Positions 24,477 through 32,733 of a DNA stretch of 64,000 bases are shown piece by piece (the stretch's first letter is position 1; each line of letters starts with the position of its first letter). The notes below the pieces were generated by a model. It saw nothing but the letters and a program-made list of their open reading frames with translations, did not search any database and was not told the DNA's origin. Position numbers and translations under genes: made by a program. This DNA is from JBHIYN01 sp041984235. GTDB lineage: Bacteria; Pseudomonadota; Gammaproteobacteria; Ga0077536. The stretch is taken from NCBI GenBank assembly GCA_041984235.1, contig JBHIYN010000001.1, positions 248,001-312,000 of the forward strand, given 5' to 3'.

Positions 24477-25766
24477 TCAGCCGGCCGAGGCCTGCGCCGC
24501 TGCGGCGTGCGGCGCGTGCACGTCGGTCACGTAGTGCGGCAGCACCTGCGTGCCGAACAGCTCGAGCTGGCGCTTTACCTCGTCCAGCGGCAGGTAGCCC
24601 TGGTCGCCCTGCCAGATGAACCACTCGGGATTGGCGGCCTCGACCAGGCCGTCCATCTCGCGGCGAATGTCGTCGGCGTTGCCGGTCAGGCAGAAGTGCT
24701 TCTTCTCGAAGCGCTCCATGGTCGCCTCCGACTTGGGCAGCATCTGGTTCGGATATTTCTCGTCGTCTTCCGGGAAACGGAAGGCGTCGGTGAAGCCGAA
24801 GTCGTGCGCCCAGCCCGGCCATCCCGTACCCATCAGGCCCTGCATCGCGATCTCGCGCGCCTCGGCGCGGTCGCGGCCCATGTAGACGCCGCGGAACACG
24901 CCGAGATCCTCGCCCAGTGCCAGGGTGCGGCCGTGCGCCGCGGCTTCCTCGACCATGGCCTCGGCGAAATGGCGCACGTCGGCGAACTCGGACACCAGCA
25001 GGGTCGGGATGATGCCCTCGCGCGCGCACCAGCGAATGGTCGACTCGCTCTGCGAGAAGGCCTGGAACAGCTTGGGCCGCGGCTTCTGGTAGGGCTTGGG
25101 CACGATGTTCAGCATCTGGATGTTGCCGGCGTCGTCGATCTCGCCCGGCGTGCCGTAGCGGCGCGTCCAGTCGGCCGCCGGCCACGGCGTACCGGTGTCG
25201 TGCGGGAACGGGTACTCGTAGTACTTGCCCTTGTAGCGGAACGGCTCGTCGGCCCAGGCCAGCTTCAGAACCTCGAACACCTCCTGGAAGATCTCGCGGT
25301 TCATGGCGTCGGTTTCCGAGGCCGAGGCGGCGCCGGTCGAGTTGGTCGCCGAGGCGTGTACGAGCTGCGCCATCGGGTTCAGCCAGCGCGACTGGTAGCC
25401 GCGCGCGAAGCCGAGGAAGGTGCGACCCTTCGTGATCTGGTCCATCCACGCCGTCTCCAGCGCCAGGCGCAGCGGGTTCCAGCCGGGCAGCACGTAGCCG
25501 ATGGGGCCGGCCAGGAGCTTGGTCGTGTTGGCCAGCACGTGTTGCGTCAGGCCGGGCACCGAGCCCATCTCGCCACCCTCGGTATGCAGGTGATGCTCGG
25601 GGAAGGTGACCGCGGCGAAGCCGAGCTCCTCGGCGAACTGCGACAGCTCGACGATCTCCTCCAGCATGCGCTGGAAGTAATCGGTGCGGGCGGCGATCGG
25701 CCGCAGTTGCTCGCGCTCGTCGAGGGTCGCGGGAATCGCCGGGTAGAAAAAGAACATGAACTTCAT
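24477..25766 (-). CDS. LLM-class (luciferase-like) flavin-dependent oxidoreductase 2
   Basis: 429 residues, starting MKFMFFFYPAIPATLDERE at 25766 behind GGAGAG; the open frame further upstream (to 26060) overlaps the divergent regulator and is not used. Motifs: FPEHHLHTEGGEMGSVPG, PGWNPLRLALETAWMDQITKGR, FLGFARGYQSRW and KPRPKLFQAFSQSES. It is most like the enzyme at 35623 (same N-terminal style, FxxxP...YxER or LDER and RPI) and less like those at 14214 and 59697. Divergent from an AraC regulator 132 bases away, which probably controls it. Likely a monooxygenase using reduced flavin or F420. Confidence 0.88.
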   Translation of the reverse strand: MKFMFFFYPAIPATLDEREQLRPIAARTDYFQRMLEEIVELSQFAEELGFAAVTFPEHHLHTEGGEMGSVPGLTQHVLANTTKLLAGPIGYVLPGWNPLRLALETAWMDQITKGRTFLGFARGYQSRWLNPMAQLVHASATNSTGAASASETDAMNREIFQEVFEVLKLAWADEPFRYKGKYYEYPFPHDTGTPWPAADWTRRYGTPGEIDDAGNIQMLNIVPKPYQKPRPKLFQAFSQSESTIRWCAREGIIPTLLVSEFADVRHFAEAMVEEAAAHGRTLALGEDLGVFRGVYMGRDRAEAREIAMQGLMGTGWPGWAHDFGFTDAFRFPEDDEKYPNQMLPKSEATMERFEKKHFCLTGNADDIRREMDGLVEAANPEWFIWQGDQGYLPLDEVKRQLELFGTQVLPHYVTDVHAPHAAAAQASAG

Positions 25767-25897
25767 GGAACCTCTCCGTTGCGCCGCAGCAAGCACAGCG
25801 CGTTGACCTCTCCGGCCGCCAGTATCCAACGGCGCCGATCGATCGGGAATGACGCTTGGCGTAAATTGTTTGACATTTCGCGCCACGGGAGCGGCCC

Positions 25898-26983
25898 ATG
25901 CGCCACGAGGAAGGGGACGGGCAGCCACCGCTGCAACTCGCCGAGTACCTGTTCGGCAGCACCATGGCGCGCCCGCAGCGCCTCGCCTACGGACTGGCGC
26001 CGGTGATCGCGGTGCTCGAGCGCCACGGGCATGCCATCGACCCGCTGCTCGCCAGTGCACGCATCCCGCGCTTCGCGCTGGAAGAGCCGAGCTACCGCAT
26101 CGGCTTCGGGCAGGAGCTCGACTTCATCCGTGCGGCGCTGGCCTGCCTGGCACTGCCGACCGCGGGCCTCGAGGTCGGTCAGCAGTACAACCTGGCGCTG
26201 TTCGGCGTGCTCGGCCTGGCCGCGTCCTGCGCGCCGACGGTGCGCGAGCTGTTCCGTACCGTGCCGGAGTTTCCGATCCTGTGCTGGGGCTCGATCGAGC
26301 AGGCGGTGTGGCGTGACGGTGACGAGGAGTACGTCGCCTTCTACGGTAACGAGGCAGTGGGCGATTGCGCGAGCTTCTTCGTCGAGCGCGACACCACCGC
26401 GACCCTGTGCCTGTTCCGGCAGACCCTGGGCGAGGACCTGGCGCCGCTGTCGGTGCGCTTCGCGCACGCCGCGCCGCACGATCGCAGCCCCTTCGAGGCG
26501 TTCTTTCGCTGCCCGGTGCGCTTCGATGACGGCGTCAACCAGGTCCGCTTCCCGGCCGCGGTATGGAACGCGGTGCCGCCGCAGGCCAATGCCATGAGCT
26601 ATCGCTTCTTCACCAACCAGTGCCGTCGCCTCAGTGAGGCCATGGAGGCACCGCTGTCCTACCGCGACGTGGTGCGGGCGCGCCTGCGCGCCGCCGACCC
26701 GGTGCCGTCGCTGGAGGAGCTGGTCGCCGGCCTGCATCTCAGCGGACGCACGCTGCAGCGCCGGCTGCACGCGGAGGGCACCAGCTTCTCGGCGCTGCTG
26801 ACCGAGGTGCGCATGGCACGCGCACGCGACATGATCGCGCGCGGCGGCATGCACAACGAGGAGCTCGCCCACAGTCTCGGCTTCACCGACGCCAGTGCCT
26901 TCTCGCGCGCCTTCAAATCCTGGACCGGGATTTCGCCGCAGGCTTACCGGCGGCGGCACGCGGCAGCGCCTGGACAAGGCTAG
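25898..26983 (+). CDS. AraC-family transcriptional regulator (Arabinose_bd-type N-domain)
   Basis: 361 residues. The N-terminal ~230 residues match the PF12625-type sensor found in OruR/ArgR-like regulators (YGLAPVIAVLERHGHAIDPLL ... GLAASCAPTVRELFRTV). The two C-terminal helix-turn-helix motifs are LEELVAGLHLSGRTLQRRL and ELAHSLGFTDASAFSRAFK, ending GISPQAYRRRH. The start is taken at 25898; an internal ATG 66 bases on (MARPQRLAYG) also fits the family start. Divergent from luciferase-like gene 2 and about 470 bases upstream of the DUF1329 gene; either may be its target. The divergent gap contains a TTGACA hexamer (25870-25875) without a clear -10. Confidence 0.9.
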   Translation: MRHEEGDGQPPLQLAEYLFGSTMARPQRLAYGLAPVIAVLERHGHAIDPLLASARIPRFALEEPSYRIGFGQELDFIRAALACLALPTAGLEVGQQYNLALFGVLGLAASCAPTVRELFRTVPEFPILCWGSIEQAVWRDGDEEYVAFYGNEAVGDCASFFVERDTTATLCLFRQTLGEDLAPLSVRFAHAAPHDRSPFEAFFRCPVRFDDGVNQVRFPAAVWNAVPPQANAMSYRFFTNQCRRLSEAMEAPLSYRDVVRARLRAADPVPSLEELVAGLHLSGRTLQRRLHAEGTSFSALLTEVRMARARDMIARGGMHNEELAHSLGFTDASAFSRAFKSWTGISPQAYRRRHAAAPGQG

Positions 26984-27450
26984 GGCAGGACGGGGAGCTC
27001 CGTACCACAACAGTTCGCTGATGCTCGTTTCGCATTGACGGTGCAGTCGGCGCCGGCGTCGCGCATCATTTGCGCGCCGCGTTCACCGTTGTAGTGCCAA
27101 ATGACGTGACGCTCAACACGATTAAGGTGAGCGAGGCGGCACCGGCACGCATGATGCCGGGACACCTGGCGGCCCGCCATCGCCCGGGTTTCGCCGTATT
27201 TTTCCGCTCGCTGAGCCTGGCCCTGTCGGTCTGCTGACGCGCGCATTCGAATACTGGCACTGGAATTGCACTACCTGCCGCGTGCCTGTGCCGCGCTCAT
27301 CGCGCTGCACGGCGGCCGTGCACGGACGAGGTCCCGCCTGCACGGGGCGCCGGCGCGCGAGGCTCAGCAGACGGGGAGCATGATCGGACGTTGCGTTGCC
27401 GCGCGGGCGCCGATCCGAGCCACTGACTCAACCCAATCAGGAGCTCCGTC
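26984..27450. other. 467-base intergenic region containing a sigma-54-type promoter
   Basis: No credible gene: the short open frames here lack ribosome-binding sites and family resemblance. The stretch 27000-27120 is less GC-rich than its surroundings. The notable element is the sigma-54 promoter match at 27255-27270, which leaves a leader of about 170 bases before the DUF1329 start. The segment between the AraC stop and the promoter (about 270 bases) is the right place for activator sites; I could not identify a clear palindrome in it. Confidence 0.6.
27255..27270 (+). promoter_or_regulatory. Predicted sigma-54 (RpoN) promoter
   Basis: TGGCAC (27255-27260), five bases, then TTGCA (27266-27270): this matches the -24/-12 consensus TGGCAC-N5-TTGCA with exact spacing. 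The start of transcription would be near 27282, about 170 bases before the DUF1329 gene. Such promoters need an enhancer-binding AAA+ activator; none is encoded in the window, and AraC proteins do not serve that role. Confidence 0.6.
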
Positions 27451-28872
27451 ATGAACTACCCCCGCCGGCTCACCGCCTCCCTGCTGATCGCGATCGGTTG
27501 CGCCCAGCAGGCGAGTGCCAGGAGCTACGACTTCGAGGACGCGGCCGATTTCACCTACGAGGATTTCGTCGCCTGGTACGAGGAGAACAAGGACGCCAGG
27601 CCGCAGTTCGTCGACGGCGACGTCATCACCGCCAAGGATCGCGCACTGACCGATCCCTTCGTCCCGCCCGGCCTGCAGATGGCCGATTTCTACGGCGAGC
27701 CGGTCACGATTCGCGATGCCGGCGACCTGTCCCCGCCGCAGCACTTCAAGGATGCCACCGAGAAGTTCCGCGGGCAGGCGAGCATCGACGAGAACGGTGC
27801 CATTCAGAACTACACCGCGGGCACCCCGTTCGACCGCACCGGCTTCACCCCGGGCAGCCGCGAAGACGGCTTCAAGGCGATCTGGAACTACAACTACCGC
27901 TACCAGCACTACGGCCTGTACATCGGCAAGAACGACTGGATCTGGACCGAGCGCGGCGGCACACACGACGACCACGAGATCATGCGCGACCCGGCTGCGG
28001 CGGCCATCTACGGCGGCGGCGGCAAGTTCAGCCGCGTGCTCAACCTGCGCTATCACAAGGTCTACTGCATGAACCTGACCATGGACGATCGTCCGCAGCA
28101 TGGTTACGCCTTCGACGACCGCTGGTGCAAGGGCGTGGAGTGGCGCGAGTTCTCCGATTTCTGGAATCCCTTCGACATCGCCGGTACCGGCTTCATCGTC
28201 ATGCGCTACCGCGATCCCTACGAGACCGACGACGCCTGGGCCTACATCCCGACCCTGCGCCGGGTGCGGCGCATTTCCGCCGAGGTGAAGTCGGACAGCC
28301 TGCTCGGTACCGAGGACACGCTGGAGGACTTCTTCGGCTTTGCCGGGCGCCCGCTGGAGTGGGAATGGGAGTACGTCGGGTCGAAGAAGATCCTGGCCAT
28401 TGCCCGCTCGCGGCATGCCTACCCGCACTTCGGCGGCCCCAACGGCATTACCGCGATCGACGACTGGGCACTGCGCGAGGTCGACATCGTCAAGGGTACG
28501 CCGAAGTGGGGCGGGCACCCCTATTCGATCAAGGTCGTGGCCTTCGACGCCGACAACAACATCCCGTGGTACTCGGACGCCTATGACCGCGCCGGCAAGC
28601 TGTGGAAGGCGTGGCGTATCCCGGGGATCTGGACGGAGGATCCGCACTTCGAGCAGGGCGCCAAGAGTGCGTCCAAGAATCCGTTCAACAACGCCGAGCA
28701 GCCGACGCCCGACGGCGCGCGCGTGATCGGATTCCAGGGTATCGACGTGTTCAACCTGCAGAACGGTCGCTCGACCCTGATCCCGACGCGCGAGCAGCTC
28801 GGCTACCCGACCCTGGCCGTGAAAGACGCCAAGCGGGTGCTCGATATCAACCGCCTGACCCAGGGCCGCTGA
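27451..28872 (+). CDS. DUF1329-family secreted/outer-membrane-associated protein
   Basis: 473 residues with a signal peptide (MNYPRRLTASLLIAIGCAQQASA, cleavage near residue 23) and then an acidic mature start. The family pattern is clear: TAGTPF at about 128, YNYRYQHYG, MRYRDPYETDDAWAYIPTLRRVRRIS and the terminal PTLAVKDAKRVLD. DUF1329 proteins have a LolA/LolB-like fold and often sit beside DUF1302 or RND-type exporters in catabolic clusters for fatty acids or hydrocarbons; neither partner is here. AATCAGGAG precedes the ATG. Probably handles a hydrophobic substrate or lipid at the outer membrane (inference). Confidence 0.9.
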   Translation: MNYPRRLTASLLIAIGCAQQASARSYDFEDAADFTYEDFVAWYEENKDARPQFVDGDVITAKDRALTDPFVPPGLQMADFYGEPVTIRDAGDLSPPQHFKDATEKFRGQASIDENGAIQNYTAGTPFDRTGFTPGSREDGFKAIWNYNYRYQHYGLYIGKNDWIWTERGGTHDDHEIMRDPAAAAIYGGGGKFSRVLNLRYHKVYCMNLTMDDRPQHGYAFDDRWCKGVEWREFSDFWNPFDIAGTGFIVMRYRDPYETDDAWAYIPTLRRVRRISAEVKSDSLLGTEDTLEDFFGFAGRPLEWEWEYVGSKKILAIARSRHAYPHFGGPNGITAIDDWALREVDIVKGTPKWGGHPYSIKVVAFDADNNIPWYSDAYDRAGKLWKAWRIPGIWTEDPHFEQGAKSASKNPFNNAEQPTPDGARVIGFQGIDVFNLQNGRSTLIPTREQLGYPTLAVKDAKRVLDINRLTQGR

Positions 28873-28883
28873 GCCGCGACCGA

Positions 28884-28913
28884 AACGGGGCGCGGCCGCG
28901 GCCGCGCCCCGTT
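28884..28913. terminator. 30-base perfect palindrome, likely terminator or attenuator
   Basis: AACGGGGCGCGGCCG is followed immediately by its exact reverse complement, then TCTTCTT. It lies 12 bases after the DUF1329 stop and 35 bases before the HEAT-repeat gene. It may terminate most transcripts and so lower expression of the second gene, or protect the 3' end of the first. Confidence 0.6.
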
Positions 28914-28948
28914 CTTCTTGACCGGGTCATGTTTTCGGAGGACCAGAC

Positions 28949-30127
28949 ATGATGCACGTGCTGCGCAGTGCGGTGCTGCTGATCGCGGGCGCGCTCGGTG
29001 CGTTGCCGGCGCCGGCTGACGGCCTCGACGATAGGCGGGCGATCGATGCCGCGGCCGCGGTGGCCCGCGAGCTGCACGCTTCGGACAACTTCTACGACCA
29101 GATCCTGGGGGCCGGCACGCTGGTCGATCTCGGTGACCGCGAGGCCCTGCAGTTCCTGGTCGACATGCTGTCGCATCCCGATCTCTCGCTGCAGCGTTCG
29201 GCCATCGATACCCTGCTCGAGGTCGCGCACCCGGACGCTGTCGACGTGCTGCACCGCCTCGTCACGACGGACGGGCAGCAGCGCTTCGCGAAGTTTATCT
29301 CCGAATCGCTCGCCAGCCGGCCGCGAGAGCATCTCGGCAGCCTGTTGCTGGATATCCTCGCGCTCGAGGACGAGTGGATCACACGCCATGCGCTGCAGGC
29401 GCTGGGCCGCATGCGGCTGGCGGCGGACGCGCCGGCCGTGCGCGAGCTGGCCGCCGACGCCGGTCGCAGCGCCGTGAGCCGCGCCTACGCGCACTACGTG
29501 CTGTCGGGCGCCGCGGAGCAGGAAGCTACCCTGCAGGCGCTGGTGGACATCGCCGTTGCTGGCAGCGCCGAGGCGCGCGAGATCGCCGCCATCGGCCTCG
29601 GTCGCATCGACACTCAGCGCGCGCGTGAGGCGCTCGAGGGCATGCACGGTGCGCTCGACCCGCGGGTGCGCCTGGCCGTGCTGACCAGCGAGGCAGGCTT
29701 CGGCGACAAGTCCGCGCTTGCCGAACTGACCGCGATGATCGCACGCGGTGGCGGTCAGGACGCGCCGACCGCGGCGGCGACCCTGCGGCGCATGCCGCCG
29801 CGCATCGCCGCGCAGATCACGGCGGTGTTGCTCGAATGCTGCGAGCTGGAAACCGGTGCCGCCGTGCGCCTGCTGGAATCCTGGGGCTGGATCGACGCCG
29901 ATGCCGGACCCGTGCTGCGCTGGGGACTGGCCAGCACCGATCCCATGGTGCGTATGCAGGCGGCGTGGCTGGCCGGACAGCGCACCGAGCGCGCGCGCCT
30001 GGATGCACTGCTGGTGCTGCTCGACGACGCGGACGACGGTGTGCGCGGTATGGCCGCCTGGAGCGTCGTGCGGCTGGCCGGCAGCGGCGGGGTCAGGAGT
30101 CGCCGCGCGCTCGGCAGCAATCCCTAG
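28949..30127 (+). CDS. Exported HEAT-repeat protein
   Basis: 392 residues. N-terminal signal sequence (MMHVLRSAVLLIAGALGALPAPADG), then repeated pairs of short helices of about 30 residues with the HEAT pattern, for example ALQFLVDMLSHPDLSLQRSA, WITRHALQALGRMRLAADAP and AWLAGQRTERARLDALLVLL. Such repeats make protein-protein contact surfaces. It has a good ribosome-binding site (GGAGGA). Pairing with DUF1329 suggests a two-component envelope system. No enzymatic motif. Confidence 0.82.
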   Translation: MMHVLRSAVLLIAGALGALPAPADGLDDRRAIDAAAAVARELHASDNFYDQILGAGTLVDLGDREALQFLVDMLSHPDLSLQRSAIDTLLEVAHPDAVDVLHRLVTTDGQQRFAKFISESLASRPREHLGSLLLDILALEDEWITRHALQALGRMRLAADAPAVRELAADAGRSAVSRAYAHYVLSGAAEQEATLQALVDIAVAGSAEAREIAAIGLGRIDTQRAREALEGMHGALDPRVRLAVLTSEAGFGDKSALAELTAMIARGGGQDAPTAAATLRRMPPRIAAQITAVLLECCELETGAAVRLLESWGWIDADAGPVLRWGLASTDPMVRMQAAWLAGQRTERARLDALLVLLDDADDGVRGMAAWSVVRLAGSGGVRSRRALGSNP

Positions 30128-30195
30128 CTATTGCGGCAACCGGTTCGGTCGGGGCGTTCGCGTGGCTCGTTTGCCACCGCCACGTCCGGTGTGGC

Positions 30196-30687
30196 TCAGC
30201 GGCCCGCGGTGTCCTGTGGCCAGTGCTCGCGCCAGTCGCGATCGAAGTCGGCGACCGTGACCGCACGGCGCAGCTCGAGCTTGTCGTTCAGCAACTCGTA
30301 GATGACGTCGCTGTCCGAGCGCATGCCGAAGAAGATGATGGCCTGCTCCGCGCCGCTGCCCTCGATGTGCACCTCGCCTTCGCCGCCGACCGAGTAGCTG
30401 CCTGCCGGCTTGACCTTGATCACTTCGCCGCCGTCGACCTGCTCGCGCACGCGTAGCTCGCCTTCCAGCACCAGGGTCGAGGTGCAGGCGGCATGGCGGT
30501 GGTACATGCACTGGCTGTCGGGCTCGAACTTGACCAGCATGTCGGCCTGGCGGCGCTCCAGGTCGACGCTCAGGATGCGGTACCAGGTACCGGGGGTGAA
30601 GAATGCGTGCCACTCGACGGTATCGGCGTCGAAGCGGAAATTCCTGGCACCCGCGGGCGCGCTGGCGTTGGCTGTGGCCGAACTCAT
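30196..30687 (-). CDS. Cupin-domain protein
   Basis: 163 residues, starting MSSATANASAPAGARNFRF after GGAGA. A single cupin barrel: metal-site residues in the first motif MYHRHAACTSTLVLEGEL (His-x-His and Glu) and a looser second motif near GEVHIEGSGAEQ. Could be a small dioxygenase or a sensor-like cupin. Divergent from the acetolactate-synthase-like gene; the shared 204-base promoter region holds two GntR-type operators. A 1200-codon open frame on this strand that continues upstream to 33804 is antisense to real genes and is not part of this protein. Confidence 0.82.
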   Translation of the reverse strand: MSSATANASAPAGARNFRFDADTVEWHAFFTPGTWYRILSVDLERRQADMLVKFEPDSQCMYHRHAACTSTLVLEGELRVREQVDGGEVIKVKPAGSYSVGGEGEVHIEGSGAEQAIIFFGMRSDSDVIYELLNDKLELRRAVTVADFDRDWREHWPQDTAGR

Positions 30688-30754
30688 GAGAGGTCTCCGA
30701 TAAGCTTGGGGCGGCGAGCGTGCGCTGGCACGGGACTCTGTTCGGCCATTTAAG

Positions 30755-30766
30755 ATGTCCGTACAA
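30755..30766. promoter_or_regulatory. Predicted GntR (HutC-type) operator, site G3
   Basis: ATGTCCGTACAA, the reverse complement of TTGTACGGACAT. It is 68 bases upstream of the cupin start and shares 11 of 12 bases with the operator in the GntR promoter (15573-15584). Together with G4 it implies repression of both divergent genes by the GntR regulator at 15602. Confidence 0.65.
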
Positions 30767-30818
30767 GCATTGTCAAATCGCGCCCGCATGCGCACAATCG
30801 GGGCAGCGGGGCGAACGC

Positions 30819-30830
30819 TTGTACGGACAG
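30819..30830. promoter_or_regulatory. Predicted GntR (HutC-type) operator, site G4
   Basis: TTGTACGGACAG, 62 bases upstream of the acetolactate-synthase-like start at 30892; 11 of 12 bases agree with 15573-15584. Centre-to-centre distance to site G3 is 64 bases, close to six helical turns, so two dimers would lie on the same DNA face. Confidence 0.65.
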
Positions 30831-30891
30831 GTTGTCGCCCCGGCTCAGATCCGCCGCTGCCGCGGCGGCGCCCGCACGAGGAGTGGAGAAC

Positions 30892-32727
30892 ATGGACGGG
30901 GAGCGCCCACGCCGCGCACCGGACGATATCACCTACGACGACGTCGCCACCGTCACCGGGGCGCGCCTGGCCGATATCCGCGAGGCGGACCGCGCGCGCG
31001 CCCGGCGTGGTGCGCAGATCCTGGCCGCGGCGCTGGTCGCCGAGGGCGTGGACCGCCTGTTCGGCTACCCGGGTGGCGCCAACCTCGAGATCTTCGACGT
31101 GCTCGAGCCGGCCGGCATCCGCTGCTACCGCACCGAGCACGAGCAGGGCGCGGTGCACGCGGCGCAGGGCTATGCGCGCGCCACCGGCCGCGTCGGCGTG
31201 TGCCTGGCGACCTCCGGTCCCGGCGCCTGCAACCTCGTCACCGGCCTCGCCGATGCCAGCAGCGATTCCACCCCGGTCGTCGCCATCACCGGCAACGTGC
31301 CCAGCCACCTGCTCGGCAGAAACGCTTTCCAGGAAGCCGACATCGTCGCCATCACGCGGCCGGTGACCAAGGACAGCCTGCTGGTTGCGCACGTCGCCGA
31401 CATTCCGCGCGCGGTGCGGCGTGCCTTCGCGCTGGCCGGCGGCAACCGGCCCGGCCCGGTGCTCATCGATCTGCCCAAGGACGTGCAGCAGCATTTCCCG
31501 CGCGACCCCGAAGGGCGTTATGCCGAGCCGCGCATACCGGCCGTGATCGACGCGCCCGAGCCATCCGTCGGCGGCATTCCCGAGTCGCAGCTGCGGCAGT
31601 GCGTGCGCATGATCGCGGAAGCCGAGCGGCCCGTGATCTACGCCGGCGGCGGCGTGGTCGCGAGCGCGACCGAGGCGAGCCTTGTCGCGCTGGCCGAGAA
31701 GCTCGGTTGTCCGGTAACGACTACCCTCATGGGCCTGGGCGCGGTGCCGGCCGGGCATCCGCTGTGGTTGCACGTGCTCGGCATGCACGGCAGCTACACC
31801 GCCAACGTCGCCGTCAACGAAGCGGATCTCGTGCTCGCCCTGGGCGTGCGTTTCGACGACCGCGTCACCGGCAAGGTCGATGCCTTCATCGAGCACGGCC
31901 AGATCATCCACATCGACGTCGACCGCGACGAGATCGACAAGAACAAGGTCGTCACCCTCGGCATCACCGCCGATCTCGGTCTCGCCCTGCCGCAGCTTCT
32001 CGCCGCGGTGCGGCCCGGCGACTACGGCGCCTGGCGTGCGCGCCTGGACGAGATGCGGCGCGCGCATCCGCTGGCGGCGCCGGTCAGCGATGCCCTGAGC
32101 GGCCCGGCCGCGATCGCGCAGCTCTCGGCAATGACCGGCGGCGAGGCGCTGGTCACGGTAGGGGTCGGCCAGCACCAGATGTGGGCCATGCAGCACTACG
32201 CCGTGCGCCGGCCGCGCTCGTTCCTGTCGAGCTCCGGCTTCGGCACCATGGGCTACGGCCTGCCGGCGGCGATCGGCGCCAAGGTCGGCGCACCCGATCG
32301 CACCGTGATAGACATCGACGGCGACGGCAGTCTCAACATGTCCATCCACGAGCTCTCCACCTGCCACCGCTACGGCCTGGGGGTGAAGATCGTGTGCATC
32401 AACAACCAGTGGCTGGGCATGGTGCGGCAGTGGCAGGACATGATTTACGGCGGCCACCGTGCGGAGTCCGCGCTCGGCGATCCGATGGCGGTCAAACGCG
32501 CCGGTGACGACATCTACCCCGACTTCGTCACCATTGCCGCCGGCTACCGCGTGCGCGCCGAGCGCGTGACCGCGCCGGGTGAGCTGGAGGCCGCGTACAC
32601 GCGCCTGCTCGCCGACCCCGACGAGCCCTTCCTGCTCGACGTCGTCGTCGAGCGCGAGCAGAACGTCTACCCGATGATCCCGGCGGGGGGCACTTACCGC
32701 GACATCATTCTCGGGCCCGATTCCTAG
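30892..32727 (+). CDS. ThDP-dependent acetolactate synthase-like large subunit
   Basis: 611 residues. The activating glutamate is in the TEHEQGAVHAAQGYARATG region; the ThDP motif is GDGSLNMSIHELSTCHRYG ... CINN; LGVRFDDRVTGK and IDVDRDEIDKNK are hallmarks of the acetolactate synthase catalytic subunit. The N-terminus carries about 40 extra residues. No small regulatory (IlvN-type) gene follows, and the gene is controlled with a cupin by a catabolic GntR-type site, so it may be a catabolic or 2-oxoacid-specific relative rather than the housekeeping enzyme. GAGGAGTGGAG precedes the ATG. Confidence 0.85.
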   Translation: MDGERPRRAPDDITYDDVATVTGARLADIREADRARARRGAQILAAALVAEGVDRLFGYPGGANLEIFDVLEPAGIRCYRTEHEQGAVHAAQGYARATGRVGVCLATSGPGACNLVTGLADASSDSTPVVAITGNVPSHLLGRNAFQEADIVAITRPVTKDSLLVAHVADIPRAVRRAFALAGGNRPGPVLIDLPKDVQQHFPRDPEGRYAEPRIPAVIDAPEPSVGGIPESQLRQCVRMIAEAERPVIYAGGGVVASATEASLVALAEKLGCPVTTTLMGLGAVPAGHPLWLHVLGMHGSYTANVAVNEADLVLALGVRFDDRVTGKVDAFIEHGQIIHIDVDRDEIDKNKVVTLGITADLGLALPQLLAAVRPGDYGAWRARLDEMRRAHPLAAPVSDALSGPAAIAQLSAMTGGEALVTVGVGQHQMWAMQHYAVRRPRSFLSSSGFGTMGYGLPAAIGAKVGAPDRTVIDIDGDGSLNMSIHELSTCHRYGLGVKIVCINNQWLGMVRQWQDMIYGGHRAESALGDPMAVKRAGDDIYPDFVTIAAGYRVRAERVTAPGELEAAYTRLLADPDEPFLLDVVVEREQNVYPMIPAGGTYRDIILGPDS

Positions 32728-32733
32728 TGGCTG

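Noticed and set aside
27066..27260. Small genes in the long gap before the DUF1329 gene
   Set aside because: Short frames on both strands lack ribosome-binding sites, have no recognisable family, and one runs across the sigma-54 promoter match.
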